Made by a program: the position numbers and the translations under genes
Shown here: positions 23,584 to 34,379 of the stretch, in pieces
Position numbering within the stretch: position 1 is the first letter of the stretch
Layout of the letters: the number at the start of each line of letters is the position of its first letter
Origin: Monocercomonoides exilis
Lineage: Eukaryota; Preaxostyla; Oxymonadida; Polymastigidae
Assembly (NCBI GenBank): GCA_001643675.2
Contig: LSRY02000012.1
Coordinates: 1,738,501-1,802,500, forward strand
DNA: 64,000 nt
Reading direction: 5' to 3'
Notes under the pieces: generated by a model
What the model saw: the letters and a program-made list of their open reading frames with translations, nothing else
The model's database searches: none
Told to the model about the DNA's origin: nothing

Positions 23584-26505
23584 TCAGGGAGAGCTCGCTT
23601 CTTGCTTTGCTCTGTCTTGCTTGAGCGATGCGTGCTTTGACATTTCTTGGTGATAGTTCAGATACCCAATCTTTGCCCTCACAATCATTTCTGCCGTAAT
23701 CTCACTCCTCGCCCCATCTTCGCCTTCTGCTGCTGCTTTTGCTGATTCTGCTTCAACGCTGTCTCCTCTTTCTGTCTCTTTTCTGTCTTTCCTGCTGCCC
23801 TCCCTTTCGCTCGCTCTTCTGCTCTTTTCTCGCTTCTTCTCAGCAATCGCCACCTGCGCTGCAAGAAACTTCTCCCTCACAACAGAAAGTGTCGAGTCCA
23901 CGCAAAAGCCTGCCCCTTCCCACAGTCGATACTCCCCGCGTGTCAAAGGGATCGAAAGGGGAAGGGCAGGAGATGAGGCAGATGAGGCAGATGAGGCAGA
24001 TGAGGCAGATGAGGCTGTTATGTGTGTGATTATCTCGTCTTCTTCATCTCCACTTAGCTCGCTGTTGATTCGGCTTTTCCGTTGCTTGTTGCGAAGTTTC
24101 GTGGGAAGATACTCCAAAAGTTCAGAAGAAGATGAGGAGGAAGATGCAATTGCCCCATCAGCAGCAGAAGCTGCCAAATCGTCTGCTTTCTTGCATCCAC
24201 TTTCATTCTCACTCTCACTCTCACTCTCATCCTCATCCTCATTTTCATTCTCATTCTCATTCTCATTCTCATTCTCTTGTCTTTCCATTTCTCCCTTTTC
24301 TTTTTCATTCGTGCAGACTTTTCTGTCTTCTGCCTTTTCCTTCTTTCTGCTTCCTCCAGCTTCGTTTGCCTCGTGCCTCCTCTTCTCCTTTGCAGCTGTC
24401 TCTTTTATCTTCAGCTCCTTCTCCTCTTCTTTCAGCCGCCGCTTCAGCAGATAGAAGAAGCACGACTGCAGCAGCCTCTCCGTCGGCTGCATGCAGAAGC
24501 TCAGCCGGTGCAGCTCCAAAAGACACTCCGCCCAGCCAGCTGCTGCAGCCACTCCAGACGCTGTGTGAGACACCTCTCGGCAGCACTCCCCAACACAGCC
24601 ACACTCAAAGGCACTCAATCCGTCTGTGCTTGTTGTGGGTGAAGTGGAATGTGAAGAAAATGAGGAAGAAGAAGAAGAAGTTGATGATGATGATGATGAT
24701 GAAGGCAAGCAGACAGATGAGCCATCAGCAGGGTGATGTGCATCGAACAAGTCGAGTGCTTTCTTGTCTTCTTCACAAAGTGCAACTGTTCGTGTTTTCC
24801 TGTTTTGTTTTGAGATGCCGTCGAATGAGCAGAAGGCCCAGTTTAACACCAGGACGTTCGAGTGTTGCAGCGAAGGGGATGGAAGCAATCAATTTGAAGA
24901 ATTCAAAAAAGAAAAGAAAAGAAAAGAAAAAAAAGAACAGAAAAGCAAATCGAAATAAAAACAGGCAGTTTGCATGAACAGAAAATGGAATGCTTTCTTG
25001 GCTGCACACAAACCTGAACACTGCCTGCAGCCATTTCCGATCCATCTCTGTTTTGTTTTGCCTGTTTTCCACATGCTTCTCCACAACCACTGCCCGCACC
25101 TTTTCAAACCCTGCCTCTTCTGCAATCTTGGTCAGCTCCTCTGTTTGCGAGCATGTTCATGTCAATGTTCATATCGATGTTCATGTCGATGTATTATTCA
25201 TCAATGGATGCAGAAGCATTGATTGTGCAACAGAAATAGCAAATCAAATAAGAAATGAAATGAAAAGAAAAGAAATGAAATGAAATGAAATGAAACACAA
25301 CAACAACAACAGAAATAGCAGCAAGAGTAAAAAAGCTCCCCCACAAAATGTCCCTCTCCATCTCTGTCTCCAAACCCTCGCTCCAGAACTTCGTGGTTGT
25401 CCCGTCGCCTCTCCGGTGGTAGTTTTCGCCCAGCCGGTGTCCTTTCCCAAAGCGCAGCTGCGAGTGGTCTCCAGGATAATAGTCGCGATACAGCAGCAGC
25501 CCTCCCACCTTCAACAGCCGGCTCAGCCGCACAAACACACCCCCGATGTGCTGCGGCGCAATCGCAGACAGAACAAAAATGCACGTCATCAGATCTGCCC
25601 CTTCGCTCTGCCCCAATCCCAATCCCAATCCCAATCCCAATCCCAATCCCAATCCCAATCCCAAATGCAAAATCATCAACCCCACAACAGCCAAATAAAA
25701 ATAAAATAAAATAAATATTTTTGCATTCAAAAAAAAAAAGCTCTCGTCTGGCTTGGCTGCCATTTCATTCAGAAAAAACAGAACCATGAACCTCAAAACA
25801 AAAATCGCTTCTCTCCCCAAAGTGCCTTTCGCAGGACCCAACACTCAACATACCGGCACCTTCATCATCGACGGAACAGGCGCTTTTGCGATGTCCCACA
25901 CAAACGCATTGACCCGATCCTTCGAATAGCGCCGATGGGTCTGCCACAGAAACACACAAAAAAACAGAAAAAATCAAAAAAAAAATCAAAAAAAATTCAT
26001 ATTTTTTTAATTAATTTTAAAATTATTGTTTGCATGAAACTTGCATGTGCAAGAACGAAAATGGAAACCTTCACAAACGTCACGGCTCTGGTGGACAAAT
26101 CAAATGCATGGACAAACAAGCTCGGGTTTCTCTTTATCAAAGGGTATATCCTGAGAAAAAAAATATAACTTTCCTGCTCCTCCAATAACTTAGAAACAGC
26201 ACACGTGCTTCCTGTCCCGCACCCGACCTCGACCAGCACCTTCAAAGCCCCTTTTTCGCTGCCCAGAAGCTCGGGAAACTCCCGCGTCAGCCAGTGGCGC
26301 TCTTTGAAAAAGTTCACCGAGTTTTTCTTGCATAATTGCCCAACCCCGTCAAAACAAAAAAACTTTTATATCTTGCCCAAACATGATAGAACTTGTCCCA
26401 CGATATCTGAAACCGCTCCTCCAGGTGCTCCCGCTCCGCCACCGGCAGCGGGTCCTCGTTCACATAGTTCGCTTCTTTCAGCACGTCTGTTCCCACCCTT
26501 CGCAT
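23584..26505 (-). CDS. METTL6: tRNA N3-methylcytidine methyltransferase, METTL6/METTL2 family, with long C-terminal tail
   Basis: Seven exons: 26505-26383, 26326-26205, 26150-26069, 25940-25854, 25607-25376, 25140-25014, 24799-23584; 662 aa. Family members methylate C32 of tRNAs using S-adenosylmethionine. Motifs in order: NSVNFFKERHWLTREFPEL, SAM-binding VEVGCGTGSTIYPL, HAFDLSTRAVTFV, LMTCIFVLSAIAPQH, LLLYRDYYPGDHSQLRF, LGENYHRRGDGTTTKFW, and a final strand MDRKWLQAVFR. The core ends near residue 257, as in human METTL6. It is then followed by about 404 residues of Ser, Glu/Lys/Asn and Ala-Ser repeats with no recognised domain. An intron of 54 nt without stops sits in the SAM-binding loop; removing it restores the motif. 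The start ATG at 26505 gives an N-terminus like METTL6, though an upstream exon is possible. Divergent from the gene at 26643. Confidence 0.9.
23955..24275. repeat. Short coding tandem repeats in the METTL6 tail
   Basis: Two arrays on the + strand: a 9-bp unit (GATGAGGCA) repeated about five times near 23970-24012, read on the minus strand as Ala-Ser-Ser, and a 6-bp unit (CATTCT/CACTCT) at about 24200-24275, read as Asn-Glu and Ser-Glu. Likely replication-slippage products that keep frame. Confidence 0.7.
25612..25659. repeat. Intronic (CCCAAT)8 hexanucleotide array
   Basis: Eight perfect CCCAAT units in intron 4 of the METTL6-like gene, ending next to its 3' splice site. On the coding strand it reads GGGATT repeats followed directly by GGGGCAG and the exon at 25607. 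Confidence 0.9.
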
Positions 26506-26642
26506 CAGCCTGTCCTCTTCCTGTCTCTCGGTATCCCCAAATTACCGATCCTCAGATCACACGAAACGCATAATAAAAGTGCTTCCTTGTTCATATCGCC
26601 TGACGATATAGAGGTGCATGCGGGCAACAGAATGGCACGAAA
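26506..26642. promoter_or_regulatory. Short divergent intergenic region
   Basis: Only 137 bp separate the start of the METTL6-like gene (minus) from the first ATG of the C1A-like gene (plus); 197 bp if the latter starts at 26703. Both promoters must lie here or overlap the genes. No TATA-like or other motif stands out. Confidence 0.5.
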
Positions 26643-27875
26643 ATGAGAAATCAGATCTGCAGACCCTATATCGCGTATTGCAAGTTGTGTGAAAGAAAAA
26701 GAATGTTGTTCATCGCGTTAATGGTGGTTGCTGGATGGCAGCGTGTCATCTGTGCAGGAACAAGTTCGTTGAATTCGGACAGGAAGGGTGCCGAGCGGCA
26801 AAATGCCAGGCAGTCGAATAGCGATCGGGACAAATTTGTGCTTGAGCTGTCGACGCCGGGTATTTCTGAGATTGGATATCCTTCGCTAAAATATACACAA
26901 TTTACTAAATATCCAACGGAGAATCCGTGGACAAAGGAGAGTTCAAGTTCAAAGTCATTTTCAGTGATTTCATACGACAGACTGAGAAAGCTTCAGATTT
27001 CACACAAGTTTTCTTATACAGCAACATACACATGCAACCTTGTCGGACAATTGGATCGTGGAAACATCAGACTGTATACTTTGGGTGCGCATGCGAGAGA
27101 TAAATCGATGGATACGTTTCCATCTCTGCCTGGCATCCTGTCTTGCGTGCCGGAGATGCGTTCGGGCCCCGATGCAGGATATGTCCCCATCGGATGTAAT
27201 TCATCTGATCAGCCATATGAATACGGTTATGATATTATTTCAGATGGACCGTTGTTTACTGGTATTGTTGGGGTAGATTGTGTGGATGCTGATGCATCAG
27301 TTCCAGAATCGTGCCCAAGCTGCAAGCGTTATGCACCTGGCATGGGTAAGGGGTATGCAACAATCAAATCTCATGAAGATCTAAGAAAGCTTCTTGTAAC
27401 GTTTGGGCCGGTTTCTGTAGAGGGGGATGCGGCATTTTATGGATCTGATTGGAGCAACTTTATCACATCATGGGATGACTCAAAGGTCTACAAGTCAGAT
27501 ATCTATTCGAGAGGAAACATGTTATATGTGCTTGGCTGGGGTGTTGAAGGGGATGAGCGTTATTATTTGGTCTTGTCTGAATACCAGTGCATCAACGAGC
27601 CAGCTGCCGCTTCGTCTTCATCTTCATCTTCTGCTACGAAAAGACAATTGGGGAGCATCAGAGGGATTGACTACAACGAGAATATGAATTGTGTGTTCAA
27701 AATAGAAGAGAGCACTTTAATGCGCTTTAAGGAGAGAAGTGAATATACAGCAACTTTGGTGGATCTGAGATATGCGTCTGGGGCATTTGGATGGAGACCT
27801 TTGTGGAGCAAGGCGGGTGGGCGGCTGTTTGTGGCGCTGGTGTCTGTTTTGACTCTGGCAATGCAATTTTTGTAA
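26643..27875 (+). CDS. Catalytically dead papain-fold (C1A) homologue, probably GPI-anchored
   Basis: Single exon, 410 aa from ATG 26643. A second ATG at 26703 (MLFIALMVVAGWQRVICAG) would place a classical signal peptide at the N-terminus and may be the true start. The middle follows the cathepsin B/C1A plan: GYDIISDGPLFTGI resembles the segment after the occluding region, PESCPSCKRY the CP-x-x-C region, and LLVTFGPVSVEGDAAF the conserved GPV strand. YVLGWGVEGDERYYLV matches the strand around the active-site His. The His position reads RGNMLYVLGWG, the Asn-Trp-Gly motif is replaced by VLSEYQC, and no Q-G-x-C-G-S-C motif is present. The C-terminal 20 residues (SKAGGRLFVALVSVLTLAM...) are hydrophobic with no basic tail, as in GPI signals. 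I infer a cell-surface pseudoprotease; ligand unknown. Confidence 0.6.
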   Translation: MRNQICRPYIAYCKLCERKRMLFIALMVVAGWQRVICAGTSSLNSDRKGAERQNARQSNSDRDKFVLELSTPGISEIGYPSLKYTQFTKYPTENPWTKESSSSKSFSVISYDRLRKLQISHKFSYTATYTCNLVGQLDRGNIRLYTLGAHARDKSMDTFPSLPGILSCVPEMRSGPDAGYVPIGCNSSDQPYEYGYDIISDGPLFTGIVGVDCVDADASVPESCPSCKRYAPGMGKGYATIKSHEDLRKLLVTFGPVSVEGDAAFYGSDWSNFITSWDDSKVYKSDIYSRGNMLYVLGWGVEGDERYYLVLSEYQCINEPAAASSSSSSSATKRQLGSIRGIDYNENMNCVFKIEESTLMRFKERSEYTATLVDLRYASGAFGWRPLWSKAGGRLFVALVSVLTLAMQFL

Positions 27876-28761
27876 AAAAAGGGGGGAACAAAGGAAAGAA
27901 GGCAGAGGGAGTGACGAAAAGGCTCAGAATCGTATTTTGCATAAAAATGCGATGGATGGAATAAAATTAATTGAGAGTGTATGGTGAGCGTATTGGAGCG
28001 AGAGTTCAAATGGGAAAATCTGAAAAAAACTTCGCGGGCTTTTGGAGACTGCTGGAAAGCAAAGGAACCTTTCTTCTAAAATGTTCGCATCACATGTGGA
28101 GTTATGCTTGCTGGTAAATTGGATACCAGAATTTTTTTTTGAAATTTTTGACAGATGATATGTTAAGCGTCGCGTTTTGTGTTTTTTTAATAATATTCTT
28201 ACATTATGAAATTATCTTATATCAAATTTAAATGCTGTTTACATGACACTTTATTTCAGGCATCTTCTTTTCATTTCTTTGTTACGTTACTCATCCGAGC
28301 ACTTGTAAATTGAATGACTTATAAACATTAAGTTATTTCCAAGTAACAAGTGATTTACAAGAAAGTTATTTTGTTCTGAATTTTATATTTTACAAATGCA
28401 ACTACATATTGTAAGTGCAGATATCTTTTATTCAAAATTATTTCCTATTTTTACAATATTTTTCAAGTTGTTGTAGTCATGTATTCTTAATTTGGTGTTT
28501 TATTGAAAGTTGTTGAAGAAAAACTCGAAATTTTTTTAAAATTTTCTCTTTTTTTAAGAATTGAAGAGGAACAACCATCAAAAATAATTTAACATAATTT
28601 TATTATTCTTCAATACTGTACAACTTTATTAAACATAATAAACATTTGTTTTCAATGCAAAATCATAAAAGTGAAAATGTTCGACTGATGAAAGGATTAA
28701 ATTAGAATGAAATTCGTGCAGTCACTCACCATTCATGCTTTTTGATAAATGGAGACAACAG
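27876..28761. other. Intergenic, AT-rich
   Basis: 3' flank of the C1A-like gene and gene-poor DNA with A/T homopolymers. No gene or RNA recognised. Confidence 0.55.
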
Positions 28762-29022
28762 TTATTCATTTATTACTATGCTTGTTTCAGTCAAAATCAA
28801 TTTGTTTATTTTTTCACAGGAAATGCCTTCGGTATTATCAACTTTAATAATATCTTCTTTTGAAACGGTTTCAACCGGATTTACACCAAAATTAGACAAA
28901 CACTTTATTTCATCATTCTTATCTAGAATCACTGCAAAAACAAAAGTTTTATTAATTAGTTCCTTTTTCGACGCATGCAAAATGAGAAAAGTCAAAATTC
29001 CTTCAAACGAAGGAAATGCAAA
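28762..29022 (-). pseudogene. Possible orphan exon or gene fragment
   Basis: On the minus strand an exon-like stretch begins after TTTGTTTTTGCAG near 28932 and reads ILDKNDEIKCLSNFGVNP, then SKEDIIKVDNTEGIS, and ends in TAA at 28762. A GTTTGA donor-like site lies about 77 nt upstream, after a short open segment (GVQLSAFAFPS). The amino-acid mix looks coding, but I recognise no family and no start. It may be a terminal exon of a lost gene or part of a transposon relic; the transposase remains at 29090-30260 are on the opposite strand. Confidence 0.25.
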
Positions 29023-29089
29023 GGCACTCAACTGAACGCCGAGTCTTGTCTGCCAGATTCAGACCGGATATAAAAGGAAAAAAATACCT

Positions 29090-30260
29090 GAGAAAAAGAA
29101 CATGTTGATGACTCGGAAACAAGGAGAACGAGTCATAGAACTACTGAAAATTTTGAGAGATTAAAGAAAGCAAATCACACCGAAAACGCTAAGAGCTGTT
29201 GTTGCGAAAGTTTGTCATAAAACGCCTTCTCACAATTTTCATTCTTCATTCATAAAAAGGCATAGCGAGGAATTGATGATCGTTCCTTCAAGCGAAAGAG
29301 AAGAAAAAAGAATGAAAATATCGTAACAAAGCATTATCATCTGGAAAAATCATTTGATTCTATATGTGCGTGGAAAATATTCTTCAATGACCTTCTGTGC
29401 TGATGAATCATGTTATCATTCCCATGAAGATACAAGAAATGTGAACTAAATAATGTGAACAAATGAACATCGTGAAATTGATCACACGCCTGTTGACAAA
29501 GTAGAAAAAAGGATATGTGTGATTATTTTTGAAATCATATCTTCTTTCGGGGTGTTGACTGTTCAATGATTGTTGGTTTTTTGAAAGAAAATTTTAATTC
29601 AAAAGAGAAAAAGCATGATAATTGTATTTTGAAACAAATGTTTTTTCCGAATTGAAGATTAAAATGTGTTCAATAAACCTTTTCACTTTTCAAATTATTT
29701 TTCATTGATATTCAAGCAATATTTTTGCACCGAATTTTTTGAATGAAGAAACATGATTTCAAAAATAATCACCCATATCATTGCTCCACTGCGTTTCACT
29801 TGATAAAACTATTGTTCCTCCTTGTTTTCTGGTGCAAAAACCATTCAATATTAAATTACTTCAGTCGCTGGGCTATCAAACAGGAATTCATGGTTGTGTG
29901 GAAATCAAAAATTCGTCATATTTCTCAAAGGAGTTGTTTGAAAACTGGTTAGAGATAATTTTCATTCCTCATGTTTTCCTGAAAAGAATGATTTTGCAAG
30001 ATGCATATACACTATATGTGTTAATGTTTGACGGTTACTGAAACAATCTATCGGATAATGAATTGACTCGATTTGCAAATGAAAACATTATTCTTTTGGT
30101 TTTCACTCCGAATACAACACATTTGCTGCAATTCGTGGATTTGTCAATTTTCTCATTATGAAAGCTTCAAATTCAACAGGTTGAGTCTGATTCAACACAC
30201 GACATCGTGGAACAACTTTTTCAGGTATCAATGAATGTGATTTTTCAAGTATCTTTATCA
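29090..30260 (+). mobile_element. Decayed DDE transposase, pogo/Tigger-like
   Basis: Shifting between + frames reveals pieces of a Tc1/mariner-superfamily transposase of the pogo/Tigger (DDE_1, CENP-B-like) kind. Around 29090-29300: QGERVIELLKILRD, then RAVVAKVCHKTPSHNF and SFIKRHSEEL, resembling the CENP-B-type helix-turn-helix. Around 29780-30000: MLHCVSLDKTIVPPCFLV and GYQTGIHGCVEIKNSSYF with ELFENWLEIIFIPHV. Around 30020-30150: VLMFDGY, a stop, then NENIILLVFTPNTTHLLQF, the landmark between the catalytic acidic residues. Several stops and frameshifts interrupt it, so it is inactive. Terminal repeats and exact ends were not found. Confidence 0.7.
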
Positions 30261-31490
30261 ATAAGTATTATTCTGCTTTTATAGAAGTGGTCTTGTCAAA
30301 GATTTTCACAAGACTCCCTCAACAGTGCAGATCTTATAAAAAAGCTTCGAAAAAGTGAACCATTTCTTGAAATTGGAAAACAAATCATTCCCGTTATCAT
30401 GTGCAAGAAAAACAAAACTCACAAAAGGAGATGAATGAGGAATAATGAACATCGATAAAGTGCCAGTTTATTTTGGAATTCTGCAGTAGATGATAAACTG
30501 CGAACAATTGATATGTTGATATGTTTTTAATTTTTTCATTCGTATACAATCACGAACTTTCAGAAAAGAAATGATTAAATAAATTATGCATTCATTGAAT
30601 TATTGTTTTTCAAAATTCTAATAATTCCAAAAGAATTAACAATTAACAAAAGCAGTGAATAATAGTATAAAAAATGTCAAAAATAAAAAATTATCCGTTT
30701 TTTTTCATTATTTGTGAATATTTTATTGTTTCATAAGAACAATAATTCTTTTTAAATTGGAATAACGCATCATTTTCTCTTCAAATTAATATTTTGTCAT
30801 TTAAAAAAATATTAGTTTTATTTGAAAAATCATCAAAAAATCGAAAATACATTAAGCGTGAGCGATTTTTATTGAAAGTTTGTTTCAAATCAATCAGCTG
30901 CTTTTTGAAATCAGAATAAATAAACAGATAAAATAAAATTTAAAAAAAATTGAAAGTAATTACCAAATCAGACAACGGAAATTTTTATATTTATTTTCTA
31001 CACAATATGCATCATTTTCATTTTGCATCATAATTTAGCTGTATTAAAAAAAAGAAAAATTAGTTTTAAACGATAAATTTTAAGATCATTATAACCATTT
31101 TAAAAAGGAATTAAATATTGATTATTTGATAACTTTTTCTGTTTTTCCTTTCCAACAGAAAAATAGTGTAAAAAAAGTTCTGCAATAGCATATTTGAACC
31201 TTAGAGTCGTTTTGGAACATTTATAAAATTTACAGAAATGAAGAAATACAGACTTATTTTAAAAACAGAAAAAGGGATTCAATTCATAAATTTGACATCT
31301 TCAGCACATAAAAGTTATTCTATTCAGTATGAAATTTTAATTTCATTTGATATTTAAAAATATCAATGATGTATGAATTTTGTTTTTTCTGATTTATTTT
31401 ATGAACAATTGGATATCGTGTTCTTATTCATTGGTAACAAATTTTAACAAAAATTTGACAAAAATAAAGACAAGAATTACCTTCAAAATT
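30261..31490. other. Intergenic, very AT-rich
   Basis: Homopolymer-rich DNA, 5' side of the gene at 31600. No coding exon, tRNA or repeat recognised, though an upstream exon of that gene may be here. Confidence 0.5.
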
Positions 31491-31599
31491 TAGGAGAAAA
31501 GAAACAGCAGTAAAACATGACAATTTCACACTGAATACATTGCCTTTTTCAAAATCATTGTCAAGCGGAGCATCAAACGAAATTAATAATATTTTTCAA

Positions 31600-33450
31600 A
31601 TGTATTCAGATAAAATTAAGAACGCTACGGATTCCTTTAAGGCTAAGCTGAGTGATTTAAACAAACAATTTCTCCCATCATATGAGCGAGCCACTTTTAG
31701 AAATAAAACAAAATTATCTTCATCAACAAAGAGAAATTCCAAAAGTTTCGAAAGTTGCGAAGCGGAAAATTTATGTCCAATATCGTCAACTCATTCAAAG
31801 CTCATCTCAGTTGTAGATAAACAACTTCCTCAAAGTGTTTTATCTTCCATTATTGAAAGTGAAGCTGGATTATTACGACCTATTCCACTTAGGGAACATA
31901 AAATATCAGTTCCCCCACCTGTTACTACAATTGGTGATGGAAGAATGTTTCTTGAACCAAGAAGCAAATGGTGGGAAGATGAAGAAGTAATTGTAACTTC
32001 AAAAATGAAAAGAAAACATAAAGATGCTTTTGAGGAGAATGAGACGGAAATAAATGATAAATATTGTCAACAACATTTCACAAGAAGTCAAGAGGAAACT
32101 AAGATGCTATGCAATGAAAAAGAAGAGCAAAGATACGTTTCTGTGGGAAATAAGCGAATTAAATACAATGACTCTCCAGATGTAGCTATAGGAAGTGCAA
32201 ACGATTTCACTGAAGAGAATATGTCTCTTTTATCTCCATTTCTCTATTCTTTCGATGATATGAAGAAAATTTTGGGCGCAAAAGACCCAGCAAAAGTTAA
32301 AAATAACGACTTAAAATTTCTTTCTTCGAAATCAGAGCTTCCATTTTCATCTGCATCATCTTCTTCAGATGCTCCATCGGCAATGTTGATTTCTGCATCA
32401 CCTTTAACGAGCACTTCTGCTATTGCAAGACAGTCGCTTTGCTCAATGTCTGAATTGGACGTCACATCACATGAAAGCAAAGAGACTGAGAGAGGAGATG
32501 AAAAGAAGCAAGAGAGTACAGACACTCCCAGAAAAGAGCAGACTCTTCCGTCTTCGCCTGTGTTGCGTGATCTGGTTGCGTCGAACAACAGAAAGAGAGA
32601 TCAGATCAATGTGCTTCTTTCCAAGTGGAATGAGCAGTGCGAAGCGAGCTTGGGAGAAAAGTGGCAGGAGCAGCTGCACAAAATGGAAGAAGATAAACAG
32701 ATGAAAGCACTTAGCTCAGCAAATTCAACGTTAAATGAGGAAACAGCAACCGTGGAATCACTTGTTCCATTCTGGCGCGATCCATACCGCTCGAATGCAA
32801 TGTTTGATCTTGCATTCTATTACTTTTCAACAATCCAAACATTCTTCCCAAAATTCAATGAGGTTTGTCATAATTGCTTTTTATTCAATGAATTTTTGAT
32901 TAATTATATATTTTTCTTTTCATATTCATTAAATATTTTCCTTTAGAATTTGAAAGAAATACATTCCATGTTGACTGCAAAGACGAGCTCTCCGATGCCA
33001 AATGCACTGACAAGTTTGTATGCAACACAGGCTACATTCCATTCTCCAACACAGCCAATTCTTCACCAGACGAATAAAGAAGATCCTTCTGATTGTTCTG
33101 CAATGCTTGCACAGCCAGAGTCTTCGTTTGCAGATGCCTCGTCTCCTCATCAGCTGTCGATTGTTCCTTATTTGCCTCTGATTATTGCTCAGAATGAAAA
33201 AGCATACGAAAACCATGTTGCGCAGCAAAGACAACTGGAAAACGAAACAGAAAAGGAGGTAGCAGTTTTTAAGCAGAAAGAACAGGAAGAAGCAGAAGGA
33301 AGCGAAGCAAAGAGTATTGAAAAGAGCGAAATGACTGATGAGTCGCACGGCGGGATGGAAGCGAAGCTTCTTCCAAAAATCAGCAGTCCTTATTATCACT
33401 TCAACTATCTTCGATACACAATCGCTAATATTAAGAAAAAGAAAGGATGA
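31600..33450 (+). CDS. Hypothetical protein with Ser-rich and coiled-coil regions
   Basis: Exons 31600-32862 and 32947-33450 (84-nt intron, GTTTGT...CTTTAG) give 588 aa from the first in-frame ATG. The frame stays open upstream to about 31494, just after an acceptor-like AAAATTTAG, so an additional 5' exon is likely and the N-terminus is uncertain. No family recognised. The protein has a basic Ser-rich N-terminus and an SKWWEDEE patch near residue 129. A segment around residues 325-420 looks folded (RDQINVLLSKWNEQCEASL, then PYRSNAMFDLAFYYFSTI) and continues across the intron as KFNENLKEIHSML. A Glu/Lys/Gln-rich helix precedes the C-terminal PYYHFNYLRYTIANIKKKKG. Possibly nuclear, judged only from basic patches. 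Confidence 0.55.
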
Positions 33451-34379
33451 AATTGCTTTTAGTTAAGTTTATGAAAATTTCACTTTTTTCAGTACAAAAA
33501 TGTCTTTTTTGAAGCTAATTCCGAGTTATATTTCAGTTTTTCAAAGCAAAATGTACAATAATTGATGAAATAAAATTATAAAGGCAATGAGATCATAAAT
33601 AACTTGAGTGTGCGTTGAGAAGAAAGTGTCAAAGCACAAAAAAATTAAAAGAAGCAATCATTAAAATATAAGCAGTTGTAATGTAACATAACAGAAATAG
33701 CAAAAATTGGTATTATAACAATCATAATTGCGAAAATAACATCAAAAATTAAAAAGAAACCAAATATGTACAACAATTCCAAAACATAGGATTCTAGAAA
33801 AAAATAAAAAAATTAGTAAAAATTGAAAACTGCGAATAGAATGCTCTCACAATATTAGAGCACGCAAATTGTAAAGAAATAACTAAGAGCGCGTCTCCAA
33901 AGAAGACTGGCCACGAAAACAGGATGGATGTGACAAAATTAATAAATGGAATTAACACAATCAAGATAAAGAGGAACATATACGACAAAAGAGTATATGT
34001 GATACAAAAAATGAGATGATAAACAGGCATATAAGTTAATGTTTGCAGTGATTGCAGTATTGTGTGTGTGCAATGTTTGTGAAGGTTTTCAGCCAAATTA
34101 AAGTTTGTGAAACAGAATAAGAATAATACATAACTAAACGTCTTATACAAGCCATGTCAATTAAAATGTTGTTGCTTTGCTGGGAATATACAATTAGCCA
34201 AACAAATTGTTTTGGAAAAAGCAGTCAGATAAATTAAAAAGAAATATGAGTTGGATGGATATAAATCCAAAATGAAATACAGGAATTGACATTATAAACT
34301 AATGTTGTAAGATTTTTCTTCAGTTCTTTCTATAAATTGAAAACAATAACAGAAACAAAAAATATGCAAATTCCAATCA
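33451..34379. other. Intergenic between convergent genes
   Basis: About 930 bp, AT-rich. A minus-strand open frame at 33794-34150 is rich in Phe, Leu and Ile but has no ATG at its start and looks like a composition effect. Confidence 0.55.

Noticed and set aside
24815-24888. Extra N-terminal residues of the METTL6 last exon, suggesting a second methyltransferase (NVLVLNWAF)
   Set aside because: The in-phase acceptor is at 24799/24800, so these residues are intronic; no methyltransferase motif follows.
25612-25659. Telomere-like or interstitial telomeric repeat
   Set aside because: The unit is GGGATT, not a permutation of TTAGGG, and it lies inside an intron.
33794-34150. Hydrophobic 118-aa minus-strand frame resembling a membrane protein
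   Set aside because: No ATG at its start and Phe/Leu/Ile-rich content is expected from T-rich noncoding DNA.
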